DNA of 64,000 bases from Fistularia commersonii (Eukaryota; Chordata; Actinopteri; Syngnathiformes; Fistulariidae), in assembly GCA_037954325.1 (NCBI GenBank), contig JBBMNZ010000019.1:8136501-8200500 (forward strand), read 5' to 3'. A program made the position numbers and the translations under genes. Shown piece after piece: positions 1 through 10,984 of the stretch. Below the pieces are notes generated by a model. It worked only from the letters and a program-made list of their open reading frames with translations. It ran no database searches and was not told the DNA's origin. How positions within the stretch are numbered: the first letter of the stretch is position 1; each line of letters starts with the position of its first letter.

Positions 1-3000
1 TTTAGTACCCCTTCAAATGTAGACCCTCAAGAACTATTGATTGAATTTGGATAAAGGATCAAAACCTCAGATTGTTTACTACAAAAATGGAGATAATAAT
101 TCAGATAACTTTCTCCTACCTCAGCCACTGTTGCTCTTGCTTTACAAGTCATAGCATCATGGAATCCTTTATGAATTGTCACTTGAAAAAAACTTGAGTC
201 TGCAGCTTTCAATCACAATTTCCATCAAAGTTATTTTTGAAGCAATGGATAAAAACAACACCTGAACCAAGAAGGTGGATGATTTTCTTTTTTCTATCTA
301 CATGAGGGTACCAATAAATATTTTGATGTTTTTTTTTTTCAATTCAGTTTTCCCTGCACAATCATACAGTTTCTCTGAAATATTTAATTATTTCAACTTA
401 CCCAACACAGACACACATTTTGAGAAAGCACAGAAAGTCCCATAGAATATTTCCATGATTTGAATATTCTTGTTTCGGGTATGGGAAGAAAAAAAAAAGC
501 TAAAAATGTGCAGCATTCATGTTGTCATACCTTGCTGTTGAAAAATATGCCATAATTTGAAACAACAGTGAGTCCATTGTGGAGCAGAGGGCTTCCGGGA
601 GTTTTTACCTATATACCTTAAATTTCTTTCAATTGCTGCCAAACTATAAAATAAACTTGAAGTTCCATCTTTTTTGTGTTTTGGTTCATGTATGTTACAT
701 AATACCAAAACACAGCTGGATGAGGTAGATAGAGAGTTCACTGTGGAAACTATAGACTGTAAGTGAAATGTTAAGGACTTTGCTGCATTTACAAAATGCC
801 TGGAATTTGGTGATGACAAGATGGATCAACTCATGTTTAGGAGAGATTTTAGCTTGCATATTCCCAAAGGTTTGCCTGATTTGTGGAAGCACATGCACAA
901 ATATGAAAGAAGATTGACCACTTCACACAAAAATTGCTGTCATTTGAAACATTAAAGGATATGGAAAAGAGGTATAGATATAATATATTTTTGGAAACTA
1001 GTTATTTTTCCAAAAATGAAGCAATCAATTTTTTATAGCAGTACGACAGTTCCTTTCACAAATATATAAAACACAACCACTTCTGGTTGCATTCCAAATC
1101 TTTAACAGAATTTTTCTAAGGTAAATGGAGACGGGATGGAGACACTCGCCTAACACTTCCAAGTCATACAGTAAAAACAGCCATATGAAAATATTGCATC
1201 ATAGAATTGCATGGTCAAAATCCTGCAAATAATAAAAAGCTATTACAGTCATGTTACACCAAAAGAAACCTGTTATGGGTTTCTTTTTTCCTCCAAACTT
1301 GTGAAAAAAGAGACAGTCCTTTCTGGTACAAAGATACCTTAACTTTTTTGCAGCCTGTTTAATCTTACTTTTATTGACTGACGCTCTTATCTGATCTGTT
1401 ATCTAATCTTTTTTTTTGTATTTTTTTATTATGAAGCCCTTGGTGCTGTCCGCACAAGATGAGTTTTATTTATAAGTTTTTGCTAAGCCAACAGACATGT
1501 ACCAACTGTGGACTAAAATCTGTTGTTTCATTTTGCTCCGTGGATATTAAGTCATGCATCAGGCTCTCTTTTGCTGGACATGTCCAGGCAAAAAAGTCTT
1601 CTTTTGCACTATGGCGGGAGTCTGCACCACAGCAGAGCATGGTTAAATCCTTTGGGAACACTTCTTAGCCATGGCCTGATGTTTGTAAACCACAACCAAG
1701 CATGCCAGCTTCCTGCTTGGATTATTTTTGGATTGAACCCAGAGGGACAGGCTGAAACTTTGTTACAGTCAAAATTCCTCTCATTTATCCTCTCAAAAAG
1801 TATGGCTCTCCATCAAGCCTCGGGGCTATTGTATTTTTATTTACTTTTTCATTTGTGATAAAATATCCATGCTATTCACCAAAGGCTTACTGGCCCCAAG
1901 TTTAGATGAAATTAGAAATCTATAATTCAGTTCATACTGAAAGTGTGCCCAGCAGAGCCAGTGTCTAGTAGGAAAAAAGAGAGCCTGAGACTCACACACA
2001 GGGAGAGAACAAGTAAGGCAAGGATTTAATTTCCTATGGTTCAACCGATCACGCTGCTAGTATCATAGTTGTGTCACTCATGCAAGACTCAACCTTGAAT
2101 GCATAACTATATGTCCATGACGATATATACCTTAGACATTTCCTGAAATGTAAAGGAGGGTCCCGGAAAAAAAAAAAAAAAAAAAAAAACATTTTCATGT
2201 AGGAAGCCACAATAAAGAACAACCTGTCAAAAGATATATTTTTTCACTATCAAGTCATTCATTCTGGAATAGGTTTCAATTCTTGATTTGTTGTAAAACA
2301 TTTGATATATTTTTTTTCCCAATATCATTCTAGCTAGGTAAAACTGTAAAACACTCTGTATCACCAGACCAGTTTTTCCTCAAGCCCCCGCTGGTTGGAA
2401 CATTCACTTCAAAGATTCAAGTTAGCAGGATGTTATTGAATTTTCAACTGGTACTGAAAGGAGGGGGATAGAAAAGTTATTGCTCAAGAGTTTTTCTCCC
2501 TTGCACTCAGACCATCGTCAGATATTAAGTATAGGGAGAAATCACTCTCTTCGAAAAATGGTAGAGAGAATGATCAAAGACAGACACAGGATATGTATTT
2601 TCTTACTTGTTGACAGAAAGTGAAAATATACATCAATGTTAATATCAGAGTGTTCACACAAAGAGGTACATCTGTACAAATAGATCATTGTGCAAATAGA
2701 AAATCTATTTGAAGTCATATATTGATAAGTAATTGTGTGGATGTCCTTTTAATTAAAAGCATAAAAATGGGTCTGTGATAGTTGCACATAATACTTAATC
2801 TGCTAAGAGTACTCTTCAATACACTTCCAAAATTCAGATCTGATGTTTTTTGTATAAAATAGTCAATGCAATTTTTCCTGTAATTGAGCACAACATATCT
2901 TTTTTTGACTGTTTTATCATGTGTGCTGTATTTTCTTATATACCGTCTTATTCAGAACAAAGCAGAAAATCTCAAGAGATATGTTGTAGGAGCAGTATTT

Positions 3001-3159
3001 ATTTTGGTACGGGAGAAAATGTATCTGTTATTATGAACTGAAGTGGGAGAGAAAAATAGGTTATAGTTTCAAATTCGTGCCTGGTAATGGTAATGGGAAC
3101 AATGAAACATAACACCTGTTTCTGAAGTCAACTAGTGAGTACAAATCACTTGTTATGGG
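1..3159. other. Unique AT-rich non-coding DNA
   Basis: I see no recognisable exon, RNA gene or transposon here. The longest open frames (about 100-111 codons) overlap each other on both strands, have no recognisable motif and are what chance gives in AT-rich DNA. A short balanced stretch at about 1500-1860 contains a perfect 10-bp palindrome, GGACATGTCC (1576-1585), which fits a p53-family half-site but is too short to mean much alone. Poly-T and poly-A runs are frequent. Confidence 0.6.
2167..2189. repeat. Poly(A) run, 23 bp
   Basis: An uninterrupted run of 23 A follows TCCCGG. No retrotransposon body with matching duplications is evident next to it, so it is listed only as a homopolymer tract. 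Confidence 0.9.
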
Positions 3160-3876
3160 CTCCTCAAGACCAGCGCACTCGTCTTTGCTATAGTGTGCTG
3201 GTGGGGCGATGCCAGGACTGGGGAGGTCAACAGGCTCAACAAGCTCAACAGGCCCGCTCAGTGGTGGGACAGAACCTGGACCATCTTCAATAGGTGGCAG
3301 TAGGGAGGGTGAAGGACAAACTGGGAGCTATCCTGGACAATTGCGAGCTGTGGCTGATGGGCAGCTTATTCAGCCAATGGTTCATCCCACCCCAGTGCAG
3401 AACTGAACACTTTTAGATGCTCCTTTGTGCCCACAGCCATCAGACTGTACAACAGCAGTCTGGACGGCACACAACTCTGACCGGCCTGAGGTGCATCTGT
3501 GCTGCTCCCACAACTCTACTGTCTTTTTTGTCCTTGTTGGTTCCTGCCCGTACATGTCCTGCCATTAGTTTATTCTTATCATTGCTGTTCCCACTCTATA
3601 AGTATTGTTGTTTTGTTTTGGTTGTATATTTTTCACCCTTACTGCTCCATTCTGTTGTCCATTCTTATCCCTGATGTTGTTGCTGTTGTTGTTCTCCCTG
3701 TTGTGTATTTATTCAAGGATGTCTTTGCTATCTTCTGTCTTCTAACTGTCTCTCTGTTATATTTATATTATATCATTTACTTTTTTTTTTGACATATGAC
3801 TGTAATCCTGCTATGACATAGAAATTTCCCTTATTGGGGAATAGATTTATCATATCTTTTCTTATCTTATCTTTCT
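3160..3876 (+). mobile_element. Rex1/L2-like LINE, 5'-truncated 3' end
   Basis: This is the 3' end of a non-LTR retrotransposon of the CR1/L2/Rex1 group. A frame at 3421-3480 reads SFVPTAIRLYNSSLDG and then a short tail to a stop. That is the typical last segment of the reverse-transcriptase ORF in this group, where a phrase like 'F.P.AIRLYNS' closes the protein. Upstream, 3200-3410 resembles the preceding part of the same ORF (repeated GGCTCAACA phrases, then a 'KLGAILDNCE'-like stretch) but is broken by frameshifts. A T-rich 3' UTR follows and ends at about 3817-3876 with AATTTCCCTTATTGGG and repeated TATCTTA-type units, which matches the usual teleost Rex1/L2 tail. Only the last part of the element remains, as expected from incomplete reverse transcription. 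The 5' edge is approximate and no duplication was resolved. Confidence 0.75.
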
Positions 3877-4050
3877 TTTTATTGTGGTTTCCCCTGAAAA
3901 CAAAGGTTCAGTGATTTTTTTTTTCCAGTTATGTATTTCTGCTTTCCAAAACTGAGCATAGATGACAAGAGGGAAACAATTAATTTGTGTATTTTCTCCA
4001 ACACACATTGCATACCTCACTATGTGCTTTATTAGATTTTTATCTTGCTG
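3877..4050. other. Short unique spacer between two LINE copies
   Basis: AT-rich sequence between the Rex1-like tail and the left target-site duplication of the RTE element. Nothing else is visible in it. Confidence 0.6.
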
Positions 4051-4066
4051 TTGTCAGGATAAATCA
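4051..4066. repeat. Left target-site duplication of the RTE LINE
   Basis: TTGTCAGGATAAATCA matches TTGTCAAGATAAATCA at 6443-6458 in 15 of 16 positions. The two copies flank the LINE exactly, which supports retrotransposition of one whole unit rather than two separate fragments. Confidence 0.85.
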
Positions 4067-4099
4067 ATCGACTTCTTCTTCTTCTTACAGCTTTTCCCT

Positions 4100-5506
4100 T
4101 CAGGGGTCGCCACAGCGAATCAACTTTCTCCATCTAACCCTATTCTCTGTATCCTTCTCTCTCAAACGTACAACCTTCATATCCTCTCTCACTACGTCCA
4201 TAAATCTTCTCTTTGGTCTTCCCTGAGACCTCTTGCCTGACAGCTCCAATTCCAGCAACCGTCTACCAATATACTCACTATCCCTCCTTTCTACATGACC
4301 AAACCATCTCAGTCTGGCTTCTCTGACCTTCTCTCTAAAACATCTAACATGTGCTGTTCCTCTGATAGACTCACTCCTGATCCTATCCATCCTGGTCACT
4401 CCCAAAGAGAACCTCAACATCTTTATCCCTGAAACCTCTAGTTCAGCCTCCTGTCTTTTTGTCATTGTAACAGTGTCTAGGCCATACAGCATCGCTTATC
4501 TCACCACTTTCTTGTCCACCTTTCCTTTTATTCTGGCCGACAGTCTTCTTTGCATGGTACCCCTGACAGTTTTCTCCACCCATTCCAACCTGCTTGAACC
4601 CGTCTCTTCACCTCTTTTCCACACTCTTCTCTGCTCTGGACTGTTGACCCCAAGTACCTGAAATCCTCCACTCCCTGTAGCCTCACCGTTCCACCTGAGT
4701 TCCTCTCATTCACACACATATATTCTGTCTTGCTGCGACAAACTTTCATTCCTCTCCTTTCCAGAGCATAACTCCACCTCCCTAGATTTTCCTCTACCTG
4801 TTTTCTGTTCTCACTACAGATCACAAGGTCATCTGCAAACATCATGGTCCATGGAGATTCCTGTCTAACCTCATCTGTCAGCCTGTCAATTGCCACTGCG
4901 AACAAGAAGGGGCTTAGAGCTGATCCCTGTTGAAGCCCTAACTCCACCTTGAACTTTTCTGTTACCACTACAGCACACTGTACCACTGTCTCACAGCTAG
5001 CATACATGTCCTGCACCAGTTTAACACACTTCCCTGCCACAATTCCAGAGCTCCTCTCTTGGCACCCTGTCATACGCTTTTTCTAGGTCTACAAAAACAC
5101 AATGCAACTCCCTCTGGCCTTCTCTGTACTTCTCTCTTAGCTTTCTCAAAGCAAATACTGCATCTGTAGTACTCTTTCTAGACATGTACCCTTACTGCTC
5201 CTCACAAATGCGGACTTCTGCTCTCAGTCTAGTTTCCACTATTCTCTCCCATAACTTAATTGTATGGCTTATCAACTCTATCCCTCTATAGTTGCCGCAA
5301 TGCTGCACATCCCCCTAATTCTTAAAAATAGGCACCATCACACTTCGTCTCCATTCTTCAGGCATCTTCTCACTGTCTAAGATCCTGTTGAATAATCGAG
5401 TAAGAAAATCAACCACTGCCTCTCCAAGACACTTCCACACCTCCATGGGTTTATCATCAGGACCAACTGCCTTTCCACACTTCATCCTCTTCAATGCCTT
5501 CCTCAC
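4100..5506 (-). pseudogene. RTE reverse-transcriptase remnant
   Basis: This encodes the broken RNA-dependent DNA polymerase of the LINE. Three open pieces follow one another on the minus strand. The first (5315-5506, 63 codons) carries the N-terminal phrase GKAVGPD and MPEEWRRSVMVPIFKN. Between 5314 and 5075 homology continues through stops, including a VFVDLEKAYDRVP palm motif with its catalytic Asp. The second piece (4528-5073, 181 codons) has QGSALSPFLF at residues 49-58 and the FADD catalytic box at 79-82. The third (4100-4492, 130 codons) is the C-terminal region ending in IRCGDP. Frameshifts separate the pieces, so no full protein can be made. The polymerase motifs themselves are still readable, which suggests decay over a moderate time. 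Confidence 0.88.
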
Positions 5507-5525
5507 TTCACTGTACTAATTTGTG

Positions 5526-6296
5526 CTACTCTGTTTTTTTCTGGAAAAAGGTGTTCACTACAGACATTTCCATCCTTTTTGCAAAATCTACCACCATCTG
5601 TCCCTCTGCATTCCTATCCTGTATACCAAATCTGCCTATCACTTCTTCATCCCCTCTATTGCCTTCACCAACATGTCCACTGAAGTCTGCACATCCACTT
5701 CCACTCTCATTACCACTCTCTCATTTCTGGGGATATTCTGCATCACTTAATCGAACTCATTCCAGAAATTCTCCTTCTCTTCAAATTCACATCCTGCCTG
5801 CGTGGCATAGCCACTAACAACATTGAGCATCACACCTTTAATTTACAGTTTCAGACTCATAAGTCTACCAGACATTCTTTTCATCTCCAGAACGTTCCTA
5901 ATAAACTCCTCCTTCAAGATAACTCCTACTCAATTTCTCTTCTTGTTAGTACCATGATAGTACAACTTAAAGCCCGCTCTTAAGCTTCTAGCCTTACTAC
6001 CTTTCCTCCTGGTCTCCTGGACAAACAGGATACCCACCTTCCTTCTCTGCATCATGTCGACCAACTCTACCTTTTCCTGTCATAGTCCCGATATTCAAAG
6101 TCCCTACTCTCAGTCCCAGGCCCCTTCTTTTCCTCTTCTCTCTCTGCTTCCAAACACGCCTTCCTCCTCTTCTTCTTTGACCTACAGTAGCCCAATTTCC
6201 ACTGATATCCTGTAGGTCATCGGCACTGATGGTGGTTGTTGTTAACCCTGTCCTTGACCGATCTGGTATGATCTGGATATTATGGTTGATTTGCAT
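5526..6296 (-). pseudogene. RTE endonuclease-domain remnant
   Basis: This is the N-terminal part of the LINE protein, an APE-type endonuclease that nicks target DNA in intact elements. An open frame of 99 codons (5997-6296) begins in the leader and includes LRVGTLNIGTMTGKGR at about residues 61-77. It then shifts frame, and homology continues in pieces. At about 5653-5689 the frame reads ADFSGHVGEGNRGDEE, where related elements have Asp-(Leu/Phe)-Asn in the catalytic loop. The Asn is replaced by Ser here, so the active site would be damaged even without the stops. The last recognisable piece is VVDFAKRMEMSVVNTFFQKK, after which the sequence jumps directly to reverse transcriptase. Confidence 0.75.
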
Positions 6297-6442
6297 ATTT
6301 GGTTATGGCAAAAGTTTTACGCCGAATGCCCTTCCTGACTCAACCCTCTGCCTTTATCCTGGCTTGGGACCGGCTCAGGGACACACTGCTCCGTGCCTCC
6401 CGAGGCTGGCTTGGGGAGACAGTGACCAGTGCCGCCCTGCAT

Positions 6443-6458
6443 TTGTCAAGATAAATCA
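6443..6458. repeat. Right target-site duplication of the RTE LINE
   Basis: TTGTCAAGATAAATCA pairs with the copy at 4051-4066 with one mismatch (A/G at position 7). It marks the 5' junction of the antisense LINE. Confidence 0.85.
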
Positions 6459-7293
6459 GTAATCTTATATATTTTATCACTGCTCTTTACATACCTAATC
6501 ATCCTTGAGTTCTTGCCATGTATTCAGAATCTCTCACAAACTGATTACTGTGACTGCCAAGGGCAAAATACAGTCACTTCATTTTTAATACTTTTCATTG
6601 GCTATATTTGTAAAGTAGAAGTAATAGAAGTAACAGCATATAAAAAAAGTTCAGTTCACTGTTAAGGATATGTACCACAGGAAAAATTCGAACAAAGACT
6701 TGGATTAGATAATCACTGTGAGATATTTGCCTTTGGCACCATAGTGGACAGTCCAAACATTCAGTTTTTGTTGGATTCCAATGTTGAATGATTTCCTTGA
6801 AAAGAAAAACAAAAAAAGCAATAAGCTTGTGTCATTAAGATAAATCCTAGACCTTTAATCTTGTTCTCCAAGTGCTTTCCATCAAAAAGTTCAATTGCCC
6901 AATATGAAAGAATTATCCATTCATGGCCAAAGCCCCCCATTTTCTCCATTTAATGACACTTGTGTGAGGCTTCTCTCTCTGTCTCTCTCTCCCTACTTCT
7001 CTCTGATGTGTGTGTGTGCTGAACAGGTCATACATGGTTACCGGTTTTAGTTGTTTTTTACATGCTTTGAATTTCAATTTTGGTCAAGGTAATCAATATT
7101 TCTTTTACAAAAGGCCATATTTGTTTCAAGCCAAATGAATGTGTTTTATGTCTGAGGATGGTGAAAAGGAGTCTTTGTTTATCAAAATGAGAACATGGTT
7201 AAAAATCAAATGGTCTTAATTTAGTGAATGAGTCACCTTTAGTAAAACCAGTATATTAAAGCTTATGTCCCTAAAATTGCTTTGATATTAAAG
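6459..7293. other. Unique AT-rich non-coding DNA
   Basis: No gene or transposon is recognised. A small CT-rich then GT-rich simple-sequence patch lies at about 6969-7018. Confidence 0.55.
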
Positions 7294-7490
7294 AGTCCAT
7301 CAATCCATCCATTCATCATCTGCCACTTGTCCATCGCTAGTCCATCGCAGGGCCACATACAAAGACAGATAACATTCACTAACTCACTCAGGGCCACATA
7401 TACACTCATTCAGTGCAATTTTTCCCAAATTTTTTCCATGTTTTTAGGCTCCCGCATGTTTTTGGACTGTGGGAGGAAACCATCCCACTC
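7294..7490 (+). repeat. Dispersed teleost (ATCC)-headed repeat, degenerate copy
   Basis: It starts with CATCAATCCATCCATTCATC, continues with a degraded GCAGGGCCACATACA-type middle and ends in a 'TTTTTGGACTGTGGGAGGAAACC' type phrase (7457-7480). That order is shared with the copies at 31411-31748 and 63751-64000. In teleosts this family is abundant and non-coding. This copy has lost most of its central GC-rich segment. Confidence 0.7.
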
Positions 7491-8099
7491 TATATTAAGT
7501 AGTCATAAAATAATTTTGTGCCCTGTCATCCCCATCAACATATTTCTGCTAATACAGAGGAAAATGATGAATGTACCTGAATTGTCATAACACATTTATC
7601 AAATTGAAACTTTGGAGGCACTTGAGGCACTTCAGGTAAATTGATTCTGATACTCACTGACACTGTATATGGCAGTTATACTTCTTAAGCATGGCCACTT
7701 ACTGTACAAAGCACATGTTTGTATGTGTTAATAAAGAGCTATGAAGCTGTTTTTGTAATTAATAGTCTTTCGTTATGTAAATACTCAAATGTTCTTTGCA
7801 GATATTGTCAGTTTGCTCTGCAATGACCCTTATTTTCTTACATGATTGAAGATGCACCATGTTCTTTGTAGTGTAAAAAAAAAGGAAAATAGGCAGTGAT
7901 TTACTGCAGCATATTCCGTTTGACAGATCCAAGTACTCATCTTGTTCTCATTTCAAAATTTAGTTTGTTTGATTTTCAAGATATGTACAGCCCACATATT
8001 ATTTTACATACAAGCACATTCTTCTCTGTTTTGCTCTTGGAATTCCAGTCCGACTGCTTGATATCACTAAGTGTAACCTTTGGCCTGAGAGTATTTCAT
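7491..8099. other. Unique AT-rich non-coding DNA
   Basis: Nothing recognisable; short chance open frames only. Confidence 0.55.
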
Positions 8100-8345
8100 T
8101 TCTATTGTTGAGCTGGCAATTTACCTTTGGAGGTGCTTTAAGAGATTTGATATAATCTTCCCTGCATGGAACTGTCTCAAGCTTAGGTGCAGTTTATATT
8201 CATGAGCATGAGATCTGTGGATAGTCTAGAGAGACTTTAATTACAGCTGGCACAATTGATGGTGAATGAGATAATTAGACTTTGGTAATCAAAAGTCAAG
8301 GTCACTGTGACCTAGAAAAAGTCATTTTGCTAGGTTAATTCAATC
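8100..8345 (+). repeat. Relic of a dispersed fish repeat with nuclear-receptor-like palindrome
   Basis: The stretch resembles a repeat I remember from fish genomes: a segment about a missing subject ('GATGGTGAATGAGATAATTAGA' type, 8260-8281), followed by a 'TTTGGTAATCAAAAGTCAAGG' type phrase and then TCACTGTGACCT. The resemblance is partial and the edges are approximate. No terminal inverted repeats or duplications were found. The palindromic core is described separately. Confidence 0.45.
8299..8313. promoter_or_regulatory. Perfect estrogen-response-element type palindrome
   Basis: AGGTCACTGTGACCT is two AGGTCA half-sites in inverted orientation with a 3-bp spacer, which is the consensus for estrogen receptor binding. 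The sequence match is exact. Because it sits inside what looks like a dispersed repeat, it may be present only because the repeat family carries it; binding in the cell is not shown by sequence. Confidence 0.45.
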
Positions 8346-8414
8346 ATGAGAAATTGAACAAAATATTTTATTTAATAAAATGATGCAATAGGACACACAA
8401 AACCGACATTATAT

Positions 8415-8722
8415 TGTAGTGTGTGGAATGCTAGAATTCTTTGCGATCTGGGATGACTCTTGTGAGTACTCCAATGGAGAGAACTCCATTGGTGAATAGT
8501 TGTACAATGTTCTGCTTGATGTATGACACGGACCTGCACCGTTACTTGTCATAACGGTGTGAGGGGTTGCACCCCCAGTCTAACGTTAGCACTGAGAAAG
8601 ACCCCCCTGGGTTTCCCCGGTTCGTAGGCTGTTAAATTAAAGCCATCTTCTAAAGAGGATAATCCTGAGAGCAAGCTATCCTTGACTCCACTTATTACTT
8701 TGAGAAACCCCAGCTTGCCACA
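8415..8722. mobile_element. Possible solo LTR, 308 bp
   Basis: The segment is noticeably GC-richer than its surroundings. It begins TGTAG and ends CCACA, so the ends are near-perfect inverted repeats of the usual TG...CA form, and it is flanked by a 4-bp direct repeat ATAT (8411-8414 and 8723-8726). It contains ATTAAA (possible polyadenylation signal on the plus strand) and two short hairpins, CCGTTA/TAACGG and GGGG/CCCC, around 8540-8575. No internal retroelement coding sequence lies next to it, hence 'solo'. A 4-bp duplication in AT-rich DNA is weak evidence and I do not recognise the family. Confidence 0.45.
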
Positions 8723-9879
8723 ATATTATAAACATACAACAATTATAAAAGCTCTTGTTAGGCGTCATTAAGTTTGGACCATTTTTGGGGTGTGTGTATT
8801 TACTAAATAAAAAATAATCTGTTGAATTTGCTGAAGATACCTAGATATCTACCTTTACCAAGGACATTGTGTGTCTAGCCACATTTGTTATTATCACTTT
8901 TCTTAAGATGCGAAGAAGGGCTTTTTTTGAGTGCTTGCCAGGATAGTTTAAAAAAAAAAAAGATATATTGAGAGCGAAAAAAGGGAGAGAGAGAGAGAGA
9001 GAGGAAGAAAGAGAGGGAAAGAGAGGCTAGAGAGGTAGGCCAGTGAAGTTGCTAGTTGATTCTGTCGTTCTGCCTGATGATGGTCAACAACAAACTCTTT
9101 TGCTTTTCCATGAAGGAGGTGTTACAGTTTTAAAAAGTGGTTTGTTCTGGTTTATTGACATATGTGTTCTGTTTGACAAAGATGTGAAAATATTGTGACA
9201 CGTGACAGGCTGTTCATAATGGATCAAACAAAGTGAAATTTTAAAGCTGTGCACTTAAATTGGTAGACATACAAATAAACTGTCATACATAATATTTTTA
9301 TTGCCGTTAAAATGGGAATATTATCTAGCAGCAGAGTAATATACTTGTGAGTGTAATACTTTCCAGCCACAAAAAGCAAAACAAAATATATATAAGATAT
9401 GAATGTTAAAAAATAAGGCTCGGGAATGTGAGTGCAAAAAGAAAAAAAAAAAACAAAAAACTTTACAACTTTATAAGATAACTTGAAAAAATAAAAATAA
9501 GTTAGCAACATTTCAGTTTATTCTTAATATATGTATATAACTGATGCAATGCAAATGTTGACTGCTGTGGTTCAGGAGAGGGATGAAGATTTGTTCATTG
9601 TGCCAAAGGGGACAGAAAATTCTTGGTTAAACAGTATTTTTCTTAATTCCTTGTTGATGATAGAGTATCAGTATGATAATATTCTCAACCTATGCTGTCT
9701 TTTAGCATGACCTCCCTAAAAAAAAAACAAAAACAGATGGTTTGAAATAACGGACACATTTCACTTACACTGCCTTAAACAAGTTGAATAAGGTGAACAA
9801 TTAGTTATATCATAGGTAAATAGCTAGGAATGCACCAATCTATCTCAAAATAAGATTTAGCTAGCCATCATCCTTGGAA
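8723..9879. other. Unique AT-rich non-coding DNA
   Basis: Contains a purine-rich GA patch (about 8970-9030) and poly-A rich stretches. A 95-codon minus-strand open frame (9224-9511) is rich in Phe, Tyr and Leu, as expected from translating AT-rich DNA, and has no recognisable motif. Confidence 0.5.
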
Positions 9880-10075
9880 CTGAACATTGCTGGTTCACTT
9901 CCTGGTCCGTCCTAACCTGTCGAAGTGCTGTTGAGCAAGACGCTGAACCCCCCTGGTGCTGTTCCTTAGCTGCCTTCTGCTCATGGTTCATCCGTGATGG
10001 GTTAAATGCAGTGATCAAAATTTTAATGATGTTGTGCTCCATGTATAACTGTATTTGACAATGAAGGCATTTCCT
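9880..10075 (+). repeat. SINE-like teleost repeat
   Basis: In order: a 'GGTTCACTTCCTGGTCCG' type phrase, CTGTCGAAGTGCTGTTGAGC, AAGACGCTGAACCCCC, a GATGGGTTAAATGCAG phrase and an end GACAATGAAGGCATTTCCTC. This order matches a short dispersed repeat family I know from percomorph genomes, whose members end in GACAAATAAAGGC-like sequence. A GGTTC segment near the start hints at a tRNA-type B box, but the head is too decayed to prove tRNA origin. Confidence 0.65.
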
Positions 10076-10984
10076 CTTCATATCTAATTCTGACCTGTAC
10101 TTGACTAGTAAACTGAATGTGTTGGTTGATTTCTGTCAGCTGTGCAGGTTATATCAAGCTGGTGATGTTATTCATTAATTCATGCACAAAGTTCCCTTGA
10201 ACAAGCGTGGTCTATTTAAGGGCTGTCATTTGTGGTCGCTTGTGTCAATAACAGCCACGTGCTTGTTTACACACACCAGTGAATATGGGAGCACACCACA
10301 AAGTCAAAGGACTGTCTGGCAGTTACTGATAGAGTAAAGCGCTCATTTGGTGCAGAACCATACAGAGAAGTCTTTCAGCTCTTCTCCAGAAAATCCACAT
10401 TATATTATATTGCTTTTGGAGTGGTAGTTCTTGTAGTTAAAATTCACTTCAGAGAACACTTAAACATCTGGGCCTGGGATTCAGTATGACTTTGTTTTAG
10501 CAATAAGAACTACTAAAACAGATTGATGGAACCACTACATTGCCACCATCACTTAAAAAGATGGTTTCAGCCAAGGAGAGTGTCCATTACCAAATACCAA
10601 ATGGTTTTATTGTAGTTGAAGCCAAGTTCAACCCCCCGTCACAATTATCTGATATGGCTTTCTGTTGAATTTAGGGAGAGAAAACAGAGATGACAGTTTT
10701 TTCTCGGCTACACTCATCCCCCAAAGGTATAGTGGAGATTTATCCCTTTCCCCTGTTTCTATCACAGGGTGGACACATTTGAAAGAAAAGCTGTATCAGA
10801 ATTTTGTTTATTTTTCAATAATGACAATGAACCAAACCCATCGCCTAAGTCAAGCACAACACCATGTTATCAATCAATCAATTAACTAATTAACTAATTA
10901 AGACACCACATCTTCTGAGAATATAGAGGTGTATTGTTAGACAACAAAAAAGCAAAAGATTGATGACAATTTCCTTAAACTTGA
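10076..10984. other. Unique non-coding DNA
   Basis: No gene, RNA or transposon recognised. A small tandem of TTAACTAA units lies at about 10880-10900. Confidence 0.5.

Larger units (their letters stand above)
4067..6442 (-). mobile_element. RTE-clade LINE, internally deleted, antisense
   Basis: This is a non-LTR retrotransposon read on the minus strand. From its 5' end (near 6442) it shows a GC-rich leader; then the start of the ORF with the endonuclease entry phrase LRVGTLNIGTMTGKGR; then degraded endonuclease sequence; then reverse transcriptase with QGSALSPFLF and the catalytic FADD box; and then a C-terminal region with the phrase RLRWFGHVERRDSEYIGRR. It ends in a short (GAA)n tail (about 4071-4089), typical of RTE elements, which lack a long poly(A). 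The 16-bp duplications on both sides show that the 5' end is essentially complete. The body is about 2.4 kb, whereas intact fish elements of this kind run a little over 3 kb as I recall. The shortfall is a missing central block near 5507-5525. Many stops and frameshifts make it non-functional. Confidence 0.9.

Noticed and set aside
1576..1585. p53-like half-site GGACATGTCC
   Set aside because: A single 10-bp half-site is expected by chance in 64 kb and no second half-site lies next to it.
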